From the NCBI GenBank assembly GCA_015680685.1, contig MNCI01009006.1, forward strand, positions 3,014 to 45,359: 42,346 nt of DNA, read 5' to 3'. The stretch is from Gnetum montanum. Its lineage: Eukaryota > Streptophyta > Gnetopsida > Gnetales > Gnetaceae. How positions within the stretch are numbered: position 1 is the stretch's first letter; each line of letters starts with the position of its first letter. A program made the position numbers and the translations under genes. Positions 10,589-21,302 of this stretch are shown in pieces. The notes under the pieces are model-generated. The model was given only the letters and a program-made list of their open reading frames with translations. It was not told the origin of the DNA and made no database searches.

Positions 10589-11529
10589 TGATAAGCATTA
10601 AAGTATCATGTTGATGGACCCCTATTAATGTAGCCTCATCAATAGGAACCTATTTATGTGGTGTTTCCTCATCGATGGGCCCATGTCAATGTAGCATTTA
10701 CTACATCTACAAGGCATCATCAACACAGTCCTGTAATAAAAACTATAAATACGAGCTCACAACCATGTTTATGAACATCAAATCATAGAAGTAGTAGAGC
10801 TCTTGTAGGATTTCCATTTAAAAGTTAGAATATTTTTTTCAGTGCTTGTAGCAACAGTCAAAAAGTGTACAAATCTTTATTTGAGCACTATTGTACCTGA
10901 ATCACACCATGTGTATGACAATAAAGATGAACCTTTTCACCAAACATTGTAGTACTTAGAATAGATTAATGATTTATTTATACATTCATTATTTTCATTA
11001 AATATGCAATTAATTAAGCTAAATTAGACTTTAAGTAATTAGTTAATTATTTAAGCTAAATAGATTAAACACATAATTATAACTACTTCAAGTCTAAACA
11101 TGTATTCACTTGGTAATTCCAGTAGCATTATTTCTTAGTGCCACTAGTAGCATAGTGCTTGGTAACCGAGCAGTTGATACATGGGTTTAGGACATGTATA
11201 GAAAGTGGGACTAGATGCTTATGTTAGGACTAGTTAGAGGCTAGTTAAGTAGTTAAATTAGATTAGTTATTAAATCATTTCACCTCTTTACTTTAGTAAC
11301 AAAAATCATAAAATATAAAAGGACAAAAAATCATATGCCTCAATTACACCTAAACCATTCCCTTGAGCCTCAATTATACCTAAACCATATCCTTGAGCCT
11401 CAATGTAAAGTTTACTTCCTAAAATAACTAGTGCACCAAAAACTATAGAGTCCATGGATTTTAACTAGATTGTGCATGAATGCTTTGTGATTCGTATGGT
11501 TGGGTGTAGGGGTACCTCAATACTCATCA
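10589..11529 (+). repeat. 5' LTR
   Basis: 941 bp, begins TGATAAGCATTAAAGTATCA and ends TACTCATCA, colinear with 20,355-21,297 over the whole length. Contains TATAAATA at 10,744-10,751 and AATAAA at 10,920-10,925, giving U3 of about 180 bp, a compact R and a long U5. Confidence 0.92.
10744..10751 (+). promoter_or_regulatory. LTR TATA box
   Basis: TATAAATA, preserved in the 3' LTR at 20,510-20,517, in a well-conserved block (AATAAAAACTATAAATA). An AATAAA polyadenylation-type signal follows in both copies (10,920-10,925; 20,685-20,690). Confidence 0.75.
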
Positions 11530-11548
11530 TTGGCACCATTGTCGAGGA
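11530..11548 (+). other. Primer-binding site, tRNA-Asp type
   Basis: TTGGCACCATTGTCGAGGA directly follows the LTR terminal CA. It matches the Athila-type PBS TTGGCGCCGTTGCCGGGGA except for transitions, three of which remove a CpG. The second element has an equivalent site at 29,278. Confidence 0.8.
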
Positions 11549-11739
11549 CCTATCTTATTCAAACATGCACTATCTAGGATTAGTAAACATTATTAATATC
11601 CTTGAACAAACCCAAAGGTCAACATCACTCTCAACTTATATAATTACAAAAGCACACTAATATTTTATTTCTTTGCAAAATGTGTTCTTCTCATAGGCAT
11701 GAATATGTTAAACTATAGGTCCCACAAGAGTGTATGGTG

Positions 11740-13440
11740 GAATATACTCATCCAAATGATTATGTACCTAACTTCACCTTCATCCTACATTAGGATGAAT
11801 AACTATGTTGGAAAGACATGGAGGACAACATCATAATGCCCCCTAATCGATCTATGTCTGGGATGCTATTTCAAACTCTTAGGGGGTTGGGCATTCTAGA
11901 TCTTCAAAAGGAATATGTTATGCATGGTTATGACACTCAGCACTACCATGCCACTAAAACACAAGAGAGATCAACATCAAAAAAAAGCATCATGAGTTTG
12001 CAAAGGGAAAACACTTCACCAATCCCTTATTCCTACTAAAACAAACTGACAATGAGGATCCTCCCTCTAGGGGTTCTCAACATAAAGATTCTCCACCCCC
12101 TATTATTGGAGATGATGGTATGGCCCTAAACTTGTAGTCCACTATTAACAAACCAAGTTCAAGAAAATGTTATAGACAAGGCAAGGCAAGCATCATAACA
12201 ATAGGAAATCTAAGGATCATAATCATGACAAGCGAAGAGCTAGTGGTAGACACTGTGATGGTGGTGGTGGTGGTGGTTCCCTTCCTCTTCATCCAATTTC
12301 AAAAATTCCTCTTCATCTTTTAGTTCTGATAGAATCCATCAACGAAATAATTATGATGAACATGATAAGTGAGACAACAATGATTGTAGAGCCTGCCAAG
12401 AATGAAGGGGTGGCAGAAACCATCATCAGCATCATTGATACAATGATGATGATGAACCTCTATTGGAAACTTGAACCATGCTTAACATTGCAAAGGCAGT
12501 TGAGATTCCATCTAGGCATGTGAAAGATAGTTAGATAAAGTACTTAAACATGAAAAATATCCAAAGATTTGAAGGGGGATATCATGCTAATCAAAAAACC
12601 ATCTACAAGCCTTTGACGAAGCCTCTACCTTACAAAATATTGAAAATAACTGGCAAAAACTAAAGCTATTTCCTAGGACACTTATCAAGGAGGCAAAAAG
12701 TTGGTATTGGTCCTTGGAGTTAGAATTTATACATTGATGAAGTATAATGATTGAGCTATTCAACGATAAATACCAAACATACTCCAGAGTGTCCAATCTG
12801 AGAAGGCAAATTCAAGGCTAGAAACAAGGAATACACAAACCCTTGGATGCCACCATGGGCAGATATTATTCTCTCTTACATTGATGCCCTAGTCATGGTT
12901 ATTCTAAAAAGGGAAAAACTCCACCATATCATAGATGAGCTTAAAGTAGAAACCAGATGAACTCTTAGGGTTTATGTCAAAGGGAGACAATCTGAACTAA
13001 GAGCTCGTCAAATACAAAGGCTAATAGAGTAGGTAGCAAAAGAAGAAGGTGAGTTGCAAAAAATGGAAAGTATAGAAGAATATAATAAGGGTCCTTCCAT
13101 CAAGAAAAGGGAGGTCTAATTCTATGATGAGGAGGAGTCACCACTCGATGAAGTGATGAGCAGGAAAACCTTGTCCATCTAAAAATTTATTTTTGACACT
13201 TTAGCAAAGGTTAATAAATTATGAGACTCTTTGGATGAAAATTTTCAAACTAATATGAATATTTTTAAAGAATCCAAAGAGAAGAATAGCGATCACAACT
13301 ATAGGAGGCAAAAAGAACGTGCCTACAAAAGAGGTAAGGGCAAAGCTACTATAGTAGAAGAAGCTATGGAAATAGACTTTGATGATGATGTTGGATGTGA
13401 CATTTGTTAATATGAACATCCAAAGAGATATTTCCCTATG
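11740..13440 (+). pseudogene. gag of the 10.6-21.3 kb element
   Basis: Pieces in shifting frames: YTHPNDYVPNFTFILH at 11,741, an open 73-codon stretch 11,818-12,039, an acidic/His-rich linker with a (GTG)n run (about 12,258-12,277), the core YLNMKNIQRFEGGY (12,540), LIKEAKSWYWSLEL (near 12,685-12,725) and ELFNDKYQTYSRVSNLRRQIQG (near 12,755-12,820), then a Lys/Glu-rich C-terminus. At 13,396-13,434 a zinc knuckle reads C-D-I-C-stop-YEHPKRYF: the last Cys is Phe and a stop replaces Q. Not translatable as one protein. Confidence 0.82.
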
Positions 13441-14170
13441 GTGTTACACTTACAAGAGTCTGGGGTATACACAATGAATCCTCAACTAGCAAGGAGGCAA
13501 GCACCTAGACGATTGCCTTATCCTCAAGGCAATCCAAGGAAGTTTCACTAGGAACAACAGGCTTACTATCCATGTGGAGCTCTAGCACAACTGTATGAGC
13601 AATACTAGTTGTGGCACCAACCATGATTGTGTGGAATGCCACTACCAAGACAATAGTACCCTAACAAGTAACCAAATCTATACAAGTACTATGTTGAACA
13701 AACCATTTCTCCACATAGTTTGGCTATCCATGTCTCATTTTAGCATCACTATTATCCTCCAGAGTACCATTGAACTCATTCACCATCTACTGAAGGGGAG
13801 CACCCATATCCATACCACCCTCTACATCAATTCCTACACATCCTTCCAACCTCAACCTAGTTACCTCCTACTTCATCCATGTAGGATGAAATTCCCCCAC
13901 AACCATAGCAACAAAATGCCATGAGGGCTATAAATTTACAATTGGCTTTCTAAACAAGTGGTTCAAATAATCAATCCAAGAAATGACAATTTTTCTGATC
14001 CAACAATCCTCTCAAACCCTCACAACATAATGTAGTTAGCTACCTTATATCTCCAACATTCTCATCCTCTTCATCAAACACCTTTGAGAATCCTTCTAAC
14101 CAAATGCCATCTTAGATCCACACTATGATGCTAACTCATGTTGTTTTCAATTGGATCAAGGCTAGCAACC
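13440..14170 (+). other. Linker between gag and protease of the same element
   Basis: Translation gives a Gln/Pro/Tyr-rich low-complexity sequence (LPYPQGNPRKFH, QQAYYPCGALAQLYEQY) typical of the gag-pol linker in Athila/Tat elements. Stops are frequent and no domain is visible. Confidence 0.45.
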
Positions 14171-14760
14171 TTCCCAAAAAATAATCTAACCTAGGAAGTC
14201 CTCTTATTTACTTGCAAATCATAGGATATGAACCATGTAGGGCTCTTCTTTATTCTGGTTTCAAAGTCAATCTCATCTCTTATGACATGTACAAGGTCTA
14301 GAACCTACCACCTCTCAAGAAAAGAAATATCTATTTGAAATTGGAAAATCCATCAATCACTATCCCTTTGGAATTAGTGAAAGACATTGTAACCATAGTT
14401 TTTGGGTGGTCCTATCCTATCAATTTTCTGGTGATCAAGGTAGAAAATTGCAAACGTGACTTTTCCATCATTATGGGACGTGCATGGTTAAGCACTATTG
14501 ATGCATGAATGAGCATCAAGGACCTCTTCTTGAAAATCTCCAAGGAAAATGAATTTGGATGACTTTAGAAGAAGTAAGTTCCATGCATCGTGTACAGCAA
14601 TAATAAGTGCAATTTCATGCAAAAACTCTTATCCATTAAAAGTACATTCATCAAAGCATGCAATCAGTGTACACAAGAAACAAATATCCAAAGATGCATG
14701 TATGTAATAGTCAAAAAATAGGAGGCCACCCAGTGGCTAACAACTAACTCAAATAGCAGC
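14170..14760 (+). pseudogene. Aspartic protease remnant
   Basis: Near 14,236-14,290 the translation reads ALLYSGFKVNLISYDMYK, where related elements have ALIDSGASVNLIS; the catalytic Asp is Tyr and the G-A pair is G-F. Downstream, SYPINFLVIKV and IIMGRAWLSTIDA correspond to the second half of the retropepsin fold (usual I-LGRPWL). Inactive. Confidence 0.7.
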
Positions 14761-14787
14761 ACACTATGCATAGAATCCTCTAAGAGA

Positions 14788-15153
14788 GTGACATGTACCT
14801 ATCTTGAAGGCATGGATGAACTTGAGCAAGTTCATCACCAAGTCTCTAATGATGAAGATGATGATACCTGTTGGGAAGAGTTGGAAATCCTTGATAGTTC
14901 CAAGAAAGAGCCCCTAGAGTTAAAAACTCTACCAATTGACATTGAGTATACATTTTTAGATAATGGCAAACTAGTTAACATTAATGCAAATCTTTCTCTC
15001 AAACAAAAAGACAAGCTATTGAATGTGGTCAACAACTGGCCAATAGCCTTTACTTGGTCATATCCTAAGTTGACTAGAATCGATCTAAGGATATGCCAAC
15101 ATCGCATTTACATCAACCCATCTATGAAGCCAAGAAGGCAACCACAAAGGTAG
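14788..15153 (+). pseudogene. Region between protease and RT, with start of RT
   Basis: A 121-codon open stretch, one of the longest undamaged pieces of this element. It is acidic at first (DEDDDTCWEELEILDSSKKE), contains a spacer that in related pol proteins leads to KLLNVVNNWPIAFTWSYPKL, and ends with CQHRIYINPSMKPRRQPQR, the conserved H-R-I and K-P-x-R-Q-x-Q-R entry into RT. A TAG follows at 15,151. Confidence 0.7.
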
Positions 15154-15720
15154 TTGAACCCCAAATTGAAGCATATTGTCAAAGAGGAAAGAGAACAACT
15201 CCTCAAGGCAAGGTTCATCTATCCCATTGTGGATAGTAAGTGGGTTAGCCCACTTGTAATTGTGCCAAAGAAAGGTGGTAAGTAGCAAGTCTACATCAAC
15301 TTTAGGTTGTTGAACATGGCAACACTTAAATATCATTTTCCATTGCCATTTGTGGATCAAGTGTTGGACACTATATCTAGGCATTATTATCATAGCTTCT
15401 TGGATGGTTATAGCTTCTAGCATTATAACCAATTCCAAATTACACAAAAGGCTTAAGCCAAAACAACATTCATGAGTCCTTGGGAAATGTTTACGTATTG
15501 CAAGATGCCATTTGGTTTTTGCAATGCCCCTACAACATTTTAGTTCTTGGTCCTTAGTATTTTTCAATAGCAAATTGGTAGTGGGGTAGAAGTCTTTATG
15601 GATGACTTCTCTACCTATGTAGCTACATTTGAGCAAACCCTAGATTGCCTTAGGCAACTACTAAAAAGATGTATTAAAACAAACCTTAGGCTCCATTGGC
15701 AAAAAAATCCATTTAATGGT
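15154..15720 (+). pseudogene. Reverse transcriptase remnant
   Basis: Recognisable blocks: FIYPIVDSKWVSPLVIVPKKGGK then a stop where W is expected, PLPFVDQVLDTISRHYYHSFLDGYS (catalytic D of motif A), TTFMSPWEMFTYCKMPFGFCNAPTTF followed by a stop where Q is expected, and VEVFMDDFSTYV (catalytic FMDD at about 15,594-15,605). The motif set is closest to Athila-type RT. A long minus-strand open frame across this region (15,636-15,085) is a shadow. Confidence 0.87.
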
Positions 15721-15839
15721 CTAGGAAGGCATAGTACTGGGGCACAAAATTACTCAGGCAGAGATTGAGGTAGACTCAAAAAAGATAAGGGTCATCCAAC
15801 GAATCACACGCCAACTAGAGACAATTAAAGATGTCTAAT

Positions 15840-16440
15840 CATTCCTTGGACATACAAGCTACTACCAATTATTTATATATAATTTCTCTAAGATCTCAAA
15901 GCCATTGGTTGAGCTTACAAAAAAATATTCTCCATTCATCTGTTCCAAGGAGTGTGAACATGCATTCTAACAACTAAAGAAAAAACTCATAAAAACTCAA
16001 ATTCTATGGGCACCAAATAGGTCCAAACCACTTCACATAATGACCAATGTATCTAATTATGCCTTAGGAGCTACTTATTCAGTTGGATGATAAGAAACAT
16101 CCATATTATGTCCACTGCATGAGCTAAAGGATTGTGGGTGCATAGTTGAATTACACCATAACTAAGAAAGAACTAATGGTAGTGGTGTATGCTCTTGCAA
16201 AGTTTAAGCAGTATGTACTTGGCTATAAGATGTTTGTAAATACAAATCACAATGCCATCTACTTCCTAATGAATAAGCCAATGGTGAGCCCTCATATCAT
16301 ATGATGGCTCATGATCTTGTAGGAAATCTTACAATGATAGATTAGAAAGGGACTAAGAATGTGGTTGCTAACCATCTGTCTTGGTTAAGATGGGATAACA
16401 AGGAGAAGGAAAGTCCACTCTCTAGTTAATTTTTAGATGA
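15840..16440 (+). pseudogene. RNase H remnant
   Basis: Traces: EQLKKKLIKTQILWAPN near 15,965, MTNVSNYALGAT near 16,040 (usual MCDASDYAVGAVLGQ, catalytic Asp changed), TKKELMVVVYALAKFKQYVLG near 16,160-16,220 after a frameshift, and TKNVVANHLSWL near 16,350 (usual NVVADHLSRL). At least two shifts and several stops. Confidence 0.72.
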
Positions 16441-17760
16441 ACTCCTCTTTACAGGAGTAATAAATAACCAAGTTCCCATAGAAACAAAATGGTACAATGG
16501 AATCGTCACTTACCTTCTCACTCAAGAGATGCCACAAGATTTGGACTTTACAAAGAAACAACAATTTCTTCATTGGGCTAAGTACTTCATGGAAATCAAT
16601 AGACACCTTTACAAGGTGTGTGCCATTGGCTTGGTTTGTTAGTGTGTCCTTGATACGAACCAATTATGCATTCTCTAAGATGCTCATGAAGGACCTGATG
16701 GAGGCCATTATGTTGGGAGATGCATGGCCATAAAAATCTTGATGGTAGGATACTATTGGCCTATAATCTTTAAAGACATACACTAGTTTATCCAATCCTA
16801 TGAATGCTATAAATGAGATGGTCGGATGACCACTCAAACGAAGGATCCTCAATAATGGATTCAACCATTGGATCCCTTTGACATATAGGGCATAGACTTC
16901 ATGGGTTCCATCACACCCATGTCTAATGGAAAGGCATACATCATCATAGTAGTCAACTACTACACTAAATAGGTAGAAGTAGTATCCATCATCAACTGTG
17001 CATCATCCACTACTACTAGATTTATACAAAAAATTATTGTAAATAGGTATTGGGTGCCACATGCACTAATTTCTGACAATGAAACTCATTTTATAAGTGC
17101 CACTTTTTAAAAACTCATGCAATGCTTGGGGGTTGAACATAAATTAACAACACCATATCACCCCCAAGCCAATGGTCAAGTAGAGGTACTAACAAGGAGA
17201 TCACAAAGATCTTAACAAGGACCATAAGCAAGTATAGGAGATACTAGAGCACAAAACTTAATGATGCCCTTTGGGCCTACTGCTCAACATGGAAACTCCT
17301 TATTAACTACTCTTCCTATGAGTTGGTGTATAGAAAACTTCCAAAGCTCCTGATTCAATCAAAGCTCCGTACACTCTCAATGGCCTGTGATCTAAACCTT
17401 AATGTGAGCCTAGCACAAAGAGAAAGATTGATCAACCTGAATGTGCTTGATGAAAATCAATTAGTGGTCCTATATTTAAATGAATTGCAAAGGCATTCAA
17501 CAAACAACATTATGACCTTAGAATATGAAAAGTAAAATTTCAACTGGGAGATAAGGTACTTTACTAGAACCCCACACATGTACCACAGAAAACAAAGTTT
17601 CAAATGTTGTTAAAGGAAACTTATCTAATTGATGAATCCTTTCCCTTTGGGACCATGTTAATTTACAAACTTTAGAGCCCAAATAAAAGGTAGTTAGTCA
17701 ACATCCAACAAGTAAAGCCTTTCCATGAGCCAAGACAAGCTAGTGCAACAAATACCTCAA
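16440..17760 (+). pseudogene. Integrase remnant
   Basis: HHCC region: DAHEGPDGGHYVGRCMA (16,680), KILMVGYYWPIIFKD and SYECYK with DGR (first Cys now Tyr). DDE core: GIDFMGSITP (16,888), ALISDNETHFISATF (17,070) and TTPYHPQANGQVEVLTR (17,150), so D, D and E are all still visible. C-terminal module: TYLIDESFPFGTMLIYKL near 17,620 (usual PYLVEEVFPFGTVQL) and QQVKPFHEP (17,712). Frames shift at about 17,200 and 17,540. Confidence 0.85.
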
Positions 17761-17763
17761 TGA

Positions 17764-18080
17764 ATGGACAACCAGGCTCAATTTTTTAGATCTTCTCCTT
17801 TCAACTTAGTCATCGAGGAGATGGCCATCCATGCTAATCATCCATATGGCTTCTTATTTTTTTTATTTTTTGTTTTACACATCTTTTTTTTACACATTTT
17901 TTGTCTTTGCAGTTTATTTCTTTTACATCTTTTTGATTTTAAATATTTTTTCTATTTTTACACAATTTTTGTTTTACACCCTTGTTAGTACATTTACATA
18001 TTTCTTGAATATTTTACACTTTTTTATATATTTTACTTTGTTTGGTTTGAATGTGATTTTTAATTTTTACTAATAAACAT
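17764..18080 (+). repeat. T-rich tract with repeated TTTTACAC words after integrase
   Basis: From about 17,850 to 18,070 the plus strand is mostly T with recurrent TTTTACACAT/TTTTGT words. The plus-strand open frames here (17,764-17,988; 17,831-18,073) are Phe-rich by-products. The deleted relative at 28.4-34.5 kb has a T-rich tract in the same relative place (31,558-31,660), so the tract belongs to the element family. Confidence 0.6.
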
Positions 18081-18429
18081 ACATTGTGCCAACATGACGC
18101 AATGGTGCTATAGCTATTACTAATGGTGATTTATGCTTCTTGTTTTGTTTGCTAATGTTTGGTTTCTATTTTTGAATTTTAGTGCCAATGGCAAAGTCAT
18201 GGTTTCTTTTTCATGGAACAAGTAGTGAGTCCACAACATCCACCCATTCACAAACTCTATGGTTTTCATTATTGTGGAAATTTCAGATTCCTTTCATTAA
18301 ATAAACTTTTAATAAATTAATGGCCATGGTAGTTTATAAAATTGAAAAGGATTCAAAGGTTCATATAGGGTGTGAATTTGAGGGAATTCAATACTCTTTG
18401 TACTCTTCTACTTTCTTGCGTACTTAAGT

Positions 18430-18620
18430 GTTTTCATAGACTTCTTACCATTCCATGTTGTCCAATAATAGGAAGTCAAATAAAGTCTATGCATGGTGTG
18501 GTTCCCATCCAAAAACAACTAAAAAAAACATGATGAAAATTCAAAGCATGCTCCTTAGACAAGTAAATGAGCTACAAGCATTGGTTATGGGACTAGAAAG
18601 ACATGTTACCCATGTCTGAA
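18430..18620 (+). pseudogene. Short conserved ORF after integrase (first accessory block)
   Basis: The translation starting near 18,455 gives SNNRKSNKVYAWCGSHPK and continues to NELQALVMGLERHVTHV then a stop near 18,617. The homologous place in the gag-only relative (about 32,050-32,150) still encodes QALVMRLERYVTHA-stop. The nucleotide block around ACATGTTACCCATGTCTGAA is notably well kept. Function unknown. Confidence 0.5.
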
Positions 18621-19070
18621 GGTCCCTTTTAACTAAGGCCCTATCTCACTTTCTACTTCTCTTTTATTCTCTTTATGGAATAATGGTTGTTCTATGGGTG
18701 TACTTTTGTGTCTTGAGGGGGTGGATCGATCTTGGAATGGTGATGCAAAGTCACTAAAATAAGTAGTTTTGGTCTAGACTAAGGATGGATCTTCTCAGGT
18801 CATTTTAAACACAAATCCACAAGGGACTTCTTATGACCTTAATTCAGAATTTCATTCCACCTTCTCCATCATCCATCTCTATGGATTGTAATTCACCTAA
18901 CTGTCTATGTCCATGTTATCGATTCAGTGTCCTTGTCTAACATACTTGAATTCCTAGGTAGAATCTTTCAGGTTTTGGTCTTTAACTTTTATCGACCATT
19001 AATCACCTATGGGACCCATGAACTCCTTAGGTTGAGGTTAAGCAAGGGCAAACAAAACATGTTTTTCCCA
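18620..19070 (+). other. Spacer between accessory blocks
   Basis: Weakly similar to 32,240-32,450 of the gag-only relative. No coding recognised. Confidence 0.35.
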
Positions 19071-20118
19071 TAGCAGGCACACATCACAAAATTCAAAAGG
19101 CCTTGGATTAGGCCTACTAGAAGAATGTACAATTGACCATAGAGAACCATTTCCTATGGAATGTTAATGAGCACAAACAATAATTAACTAACTTCATCCA
19201 TCAATAGTAAGACCAACTGGCCAAAGCAAACATAAAACTAAGAAGATTGGTAGTGAAAAATAGAAACCTTTCCATAGAGGAGGTCCATGCCCTTCGCTAG
19301 AAAACTACAATCATGGTAGCCGTCTAGAAATTAGAGGCTCTCAAATTTGAGAGAGTCAAAGATCATTAGAGAGAGTAGGTCGGTCTATAAAAAGGAGTAA
19401 ATAAAAAACACATCTAGTTAATGAAGGTGAAAGTGAATGAAGCCCTCCAGCAACTCTAGTAAAGAAGAGAAGTTTGGCAACCTATCATTGATGGGATAGA
19501 TGCCTACAACAAGGTAGAAATTCATATGAAGGAGTTGCAAATCGAGAAGAGGATAGAATACATGAATCTTACCAATCTCCAATTTGCAAATCTAGCCATG
19601 TTAACTAATGGATGACTATGATCAAAATTGGAGAAATATGTGGGAAACTCATACTTGTTGTACAAGGCTGAGTTCAAGCATCACAAAGACACCAAAAAAA
19701 ACTTGCAGTGGCAAATGCTAAACTTGAAGTTCTTAAGGGAAAATACACCAATCAAATATCTAATGTTGAAAACCTATCCAAAAGGATGAACAACTACCAA
19801 GACTTGCATAACACAATAAGAGCATTCAATGTCGAACACAAATAGTTCATTGCCTAGTTTGTCAATGTAAAGTAGATGTTCCTGGTAATGCCATGTCCAT
19901 GGGATATCCCCATTCCAACCCACATTGGTGATGCCATGTGGACTATGAATGATCCCTAAAGTAAGAAGAAGATGAAGGCATTACTAGATGCCTTTCACCT
20001 TTTACCAGAGGTTACAGTGGTAGCAGGATAGTCACAACTACCTCAACCACCGCATGGACCTAAATTCGACGAAGGTCCTTTAGAACCTCCGGAGCGTCCA
20101 CCACATCAAATTGTTTGA
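19070..20118 (+). pseudogene. Coiled-coil accessory ORF between integrase and 3' LTR, degenerate
   Basis: Across about 1 kb the translation is Lys/Glu/Leu/Asn-rich and helix-prone: QQDQLAKANIKLRRLVVKNRNL (near 19,210), EVHALR, ELQIEKRIEYMNLTNLQFANL (near 19,530), KLAVANAKLEVLKGKYTNQI and NVENLSKRMNNYQDLHNTIRAF (near 19,700-19,830). It ends with LLDAFHLLPE and a Pro-rich tail PPHGPKFDEGPLEPPERPP before TGA at 20,116-20,118. The position matches where Athila-type elements may carry an env-like ORF, but I see no signal peptide or membrane anchor, so I do not call it env. Confidence 0.5.
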
Positions 20119-20354
20119 TCTTCTCCACCATATTCATTCCATCAAATGATGTGTTGTCTAATTCTATGTAGTCACATCATAGTGTTCAATTTTGTATCGT
20201 GAACACCATGATTTTTCTAATTTGTTGATTTGTACACTCAAGCACTCAATTTTGTTATGTTAGTTGTGTTATGTCAAGAGTCAATTAATAATTCCATATG
20301 TTTCTAAACTCATAAAGGAAATCGATGACAATTTTTCAATCAGTTGTGTGGGTA
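20119..20354 (+). other. 3' untranslated stretch and weak polypurine tract
   Basis: No coding. The last bases, TGTGTGGGTA at 20,345-20,354, sit where the relative has TGGGGGTA (33,652-33,659), so this is a decayed polypurine tract priming plus-strand synthesis. Confidence 0.55.
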
Positions 20355-21297
20355 TGATGAGCATCAAAGTGTCATGTCAATGGACCCCCATTGATGTGGC
20401 CTCGTTAATAAGGCCCCTTTAAGGTGGTGTTGCCCTATCAATGGGGTTGCATCGATGTAGCATTTGATATCTCTACAAGGCCTCATCGACACAGTCCTAT
20501 AATAAAAACTATAAATATGAGCTCACAGATGTGTTTATGAACATCAATTCATAGTACTAGTAGAGCTCTTATAGATTTTCCATTTGAAAATTAGAATATT
20601 TCTCTAAGTGCCAACAACAAAAGTTAGACAATGTACAAATCTTTATTTGAGTACTATTATACCTAAACCATAGCAGTGTATGGCAATAAAGATGATCCTT
20701 TTGATTAGACCTTGCAGCACTTGGAATAGATTAATGATTTATTTATGCATTCATTATTTTCATTAAATATGTAATTAATTAAGCTAAATTAGACTTTAAG
20801 AAATTAGTTAATTGTTTAAGCTAAATGATTAAACACATGAGTACGACCACTTTGAGCATAAACATGTCTTCGCTTGGTAATCCTAGAAGCATTATTGCTT
20901 GGTGTGGCTAGTAGTGTAGTTCTTGGTAACCCAGTAGTGAATACATGAGTTTAGGACATGTACAAAAAGTGGGACTAGATGCTTATGTTAGGACTTGTTA
21001 GAGGCTAGTTAACTAACTAAATTAGATTAGTTATTAAATCTCTTCATCTCTTTACTTTAAGTACCAAAAACCATAAAATATAAAAGGACAAAAAATCATG
21101 TGCCTAAATTATACCTAAACCATACCCTTAAGCCTCACAACTATAGTTTGGAAGACAATGAATGTCCTCAACATAAAGTTTACTTCCTAAGAGAACTAGT
21201 GCACCGTAAACTATAGAGTCCATGAAATTCGACCAGATTGTGTTTGAATGCTTTGTGATTCATATGGTTGAGTGCAGGAATACCTCACTACTCATCA
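20355..21297 (+). repeat. 3' LTR
   Basis: 943 bp, TGATGAGCATC...CTCATCA, colinear with the 5' LTR. TATAAATA at 20,510-20,517 and AATAAA at 20,685-20,690 are kept. Confidence 0.92.
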
Positions 21298-21302
21298 ACA
21301 CT
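21298..21302. repeat. Target-site duplication, right copy (ACACT)
   Basis: Follows the terminal CA of the 3' LTR; pairs with ATACT at 10,584-10,588. Confidence 0.85.

Larger units (their letters stand above)
10589..21297 (+). mobile_element. Full-length but decayed Athila/Tat-type Ty3/Gypsy retrotransposon with extra 3' ORF region
   Basis: Order: 5' LTR (10,589-11,529), PBS (11,530-11,548), gag, protease, RT, RNase H, integrase, a 2.4-kb region with coiled-coil coding, weak polypurine tract (20,345-20,354), 3' LTR (20,355-21,297), 5-bp TSD. The PBS TTGGCACCATTGTCGAGGAC is a CpG-decayed form of the TTGGCGCCGTTGCCGGGGA site typical of Athila-type elements, and the RT motif PLPFVDQVLDTIS is closest to that group as I remember it. 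All coding regions carry many stops. The two LTRs differ at roughly one base in six in the first 170 bp by eye, mostly transitions, so the insertion is old. Confidence 0.9.

Noticed and set aside
15085-15636. 183-codon minus-strand open frame
   Set aside because: It lies exactly opposite the reverse transcriptase relic, whose conserved motifs are on the plus strand; it is a shadow frame.
17764-18073. Two Phe-rich small membrane proteins
   Set aside because: They are frames across a T-rich repeated tract; hydrophobicity simply reflects TTT codons.
19070-20118. Envelope-like protein of an Athila-type element
   Set aside because: No signal peptide, transmembrane anchor or cleavage motif visible in the decayed translation; it looks like a coiled coil with a Pro-rich tail.
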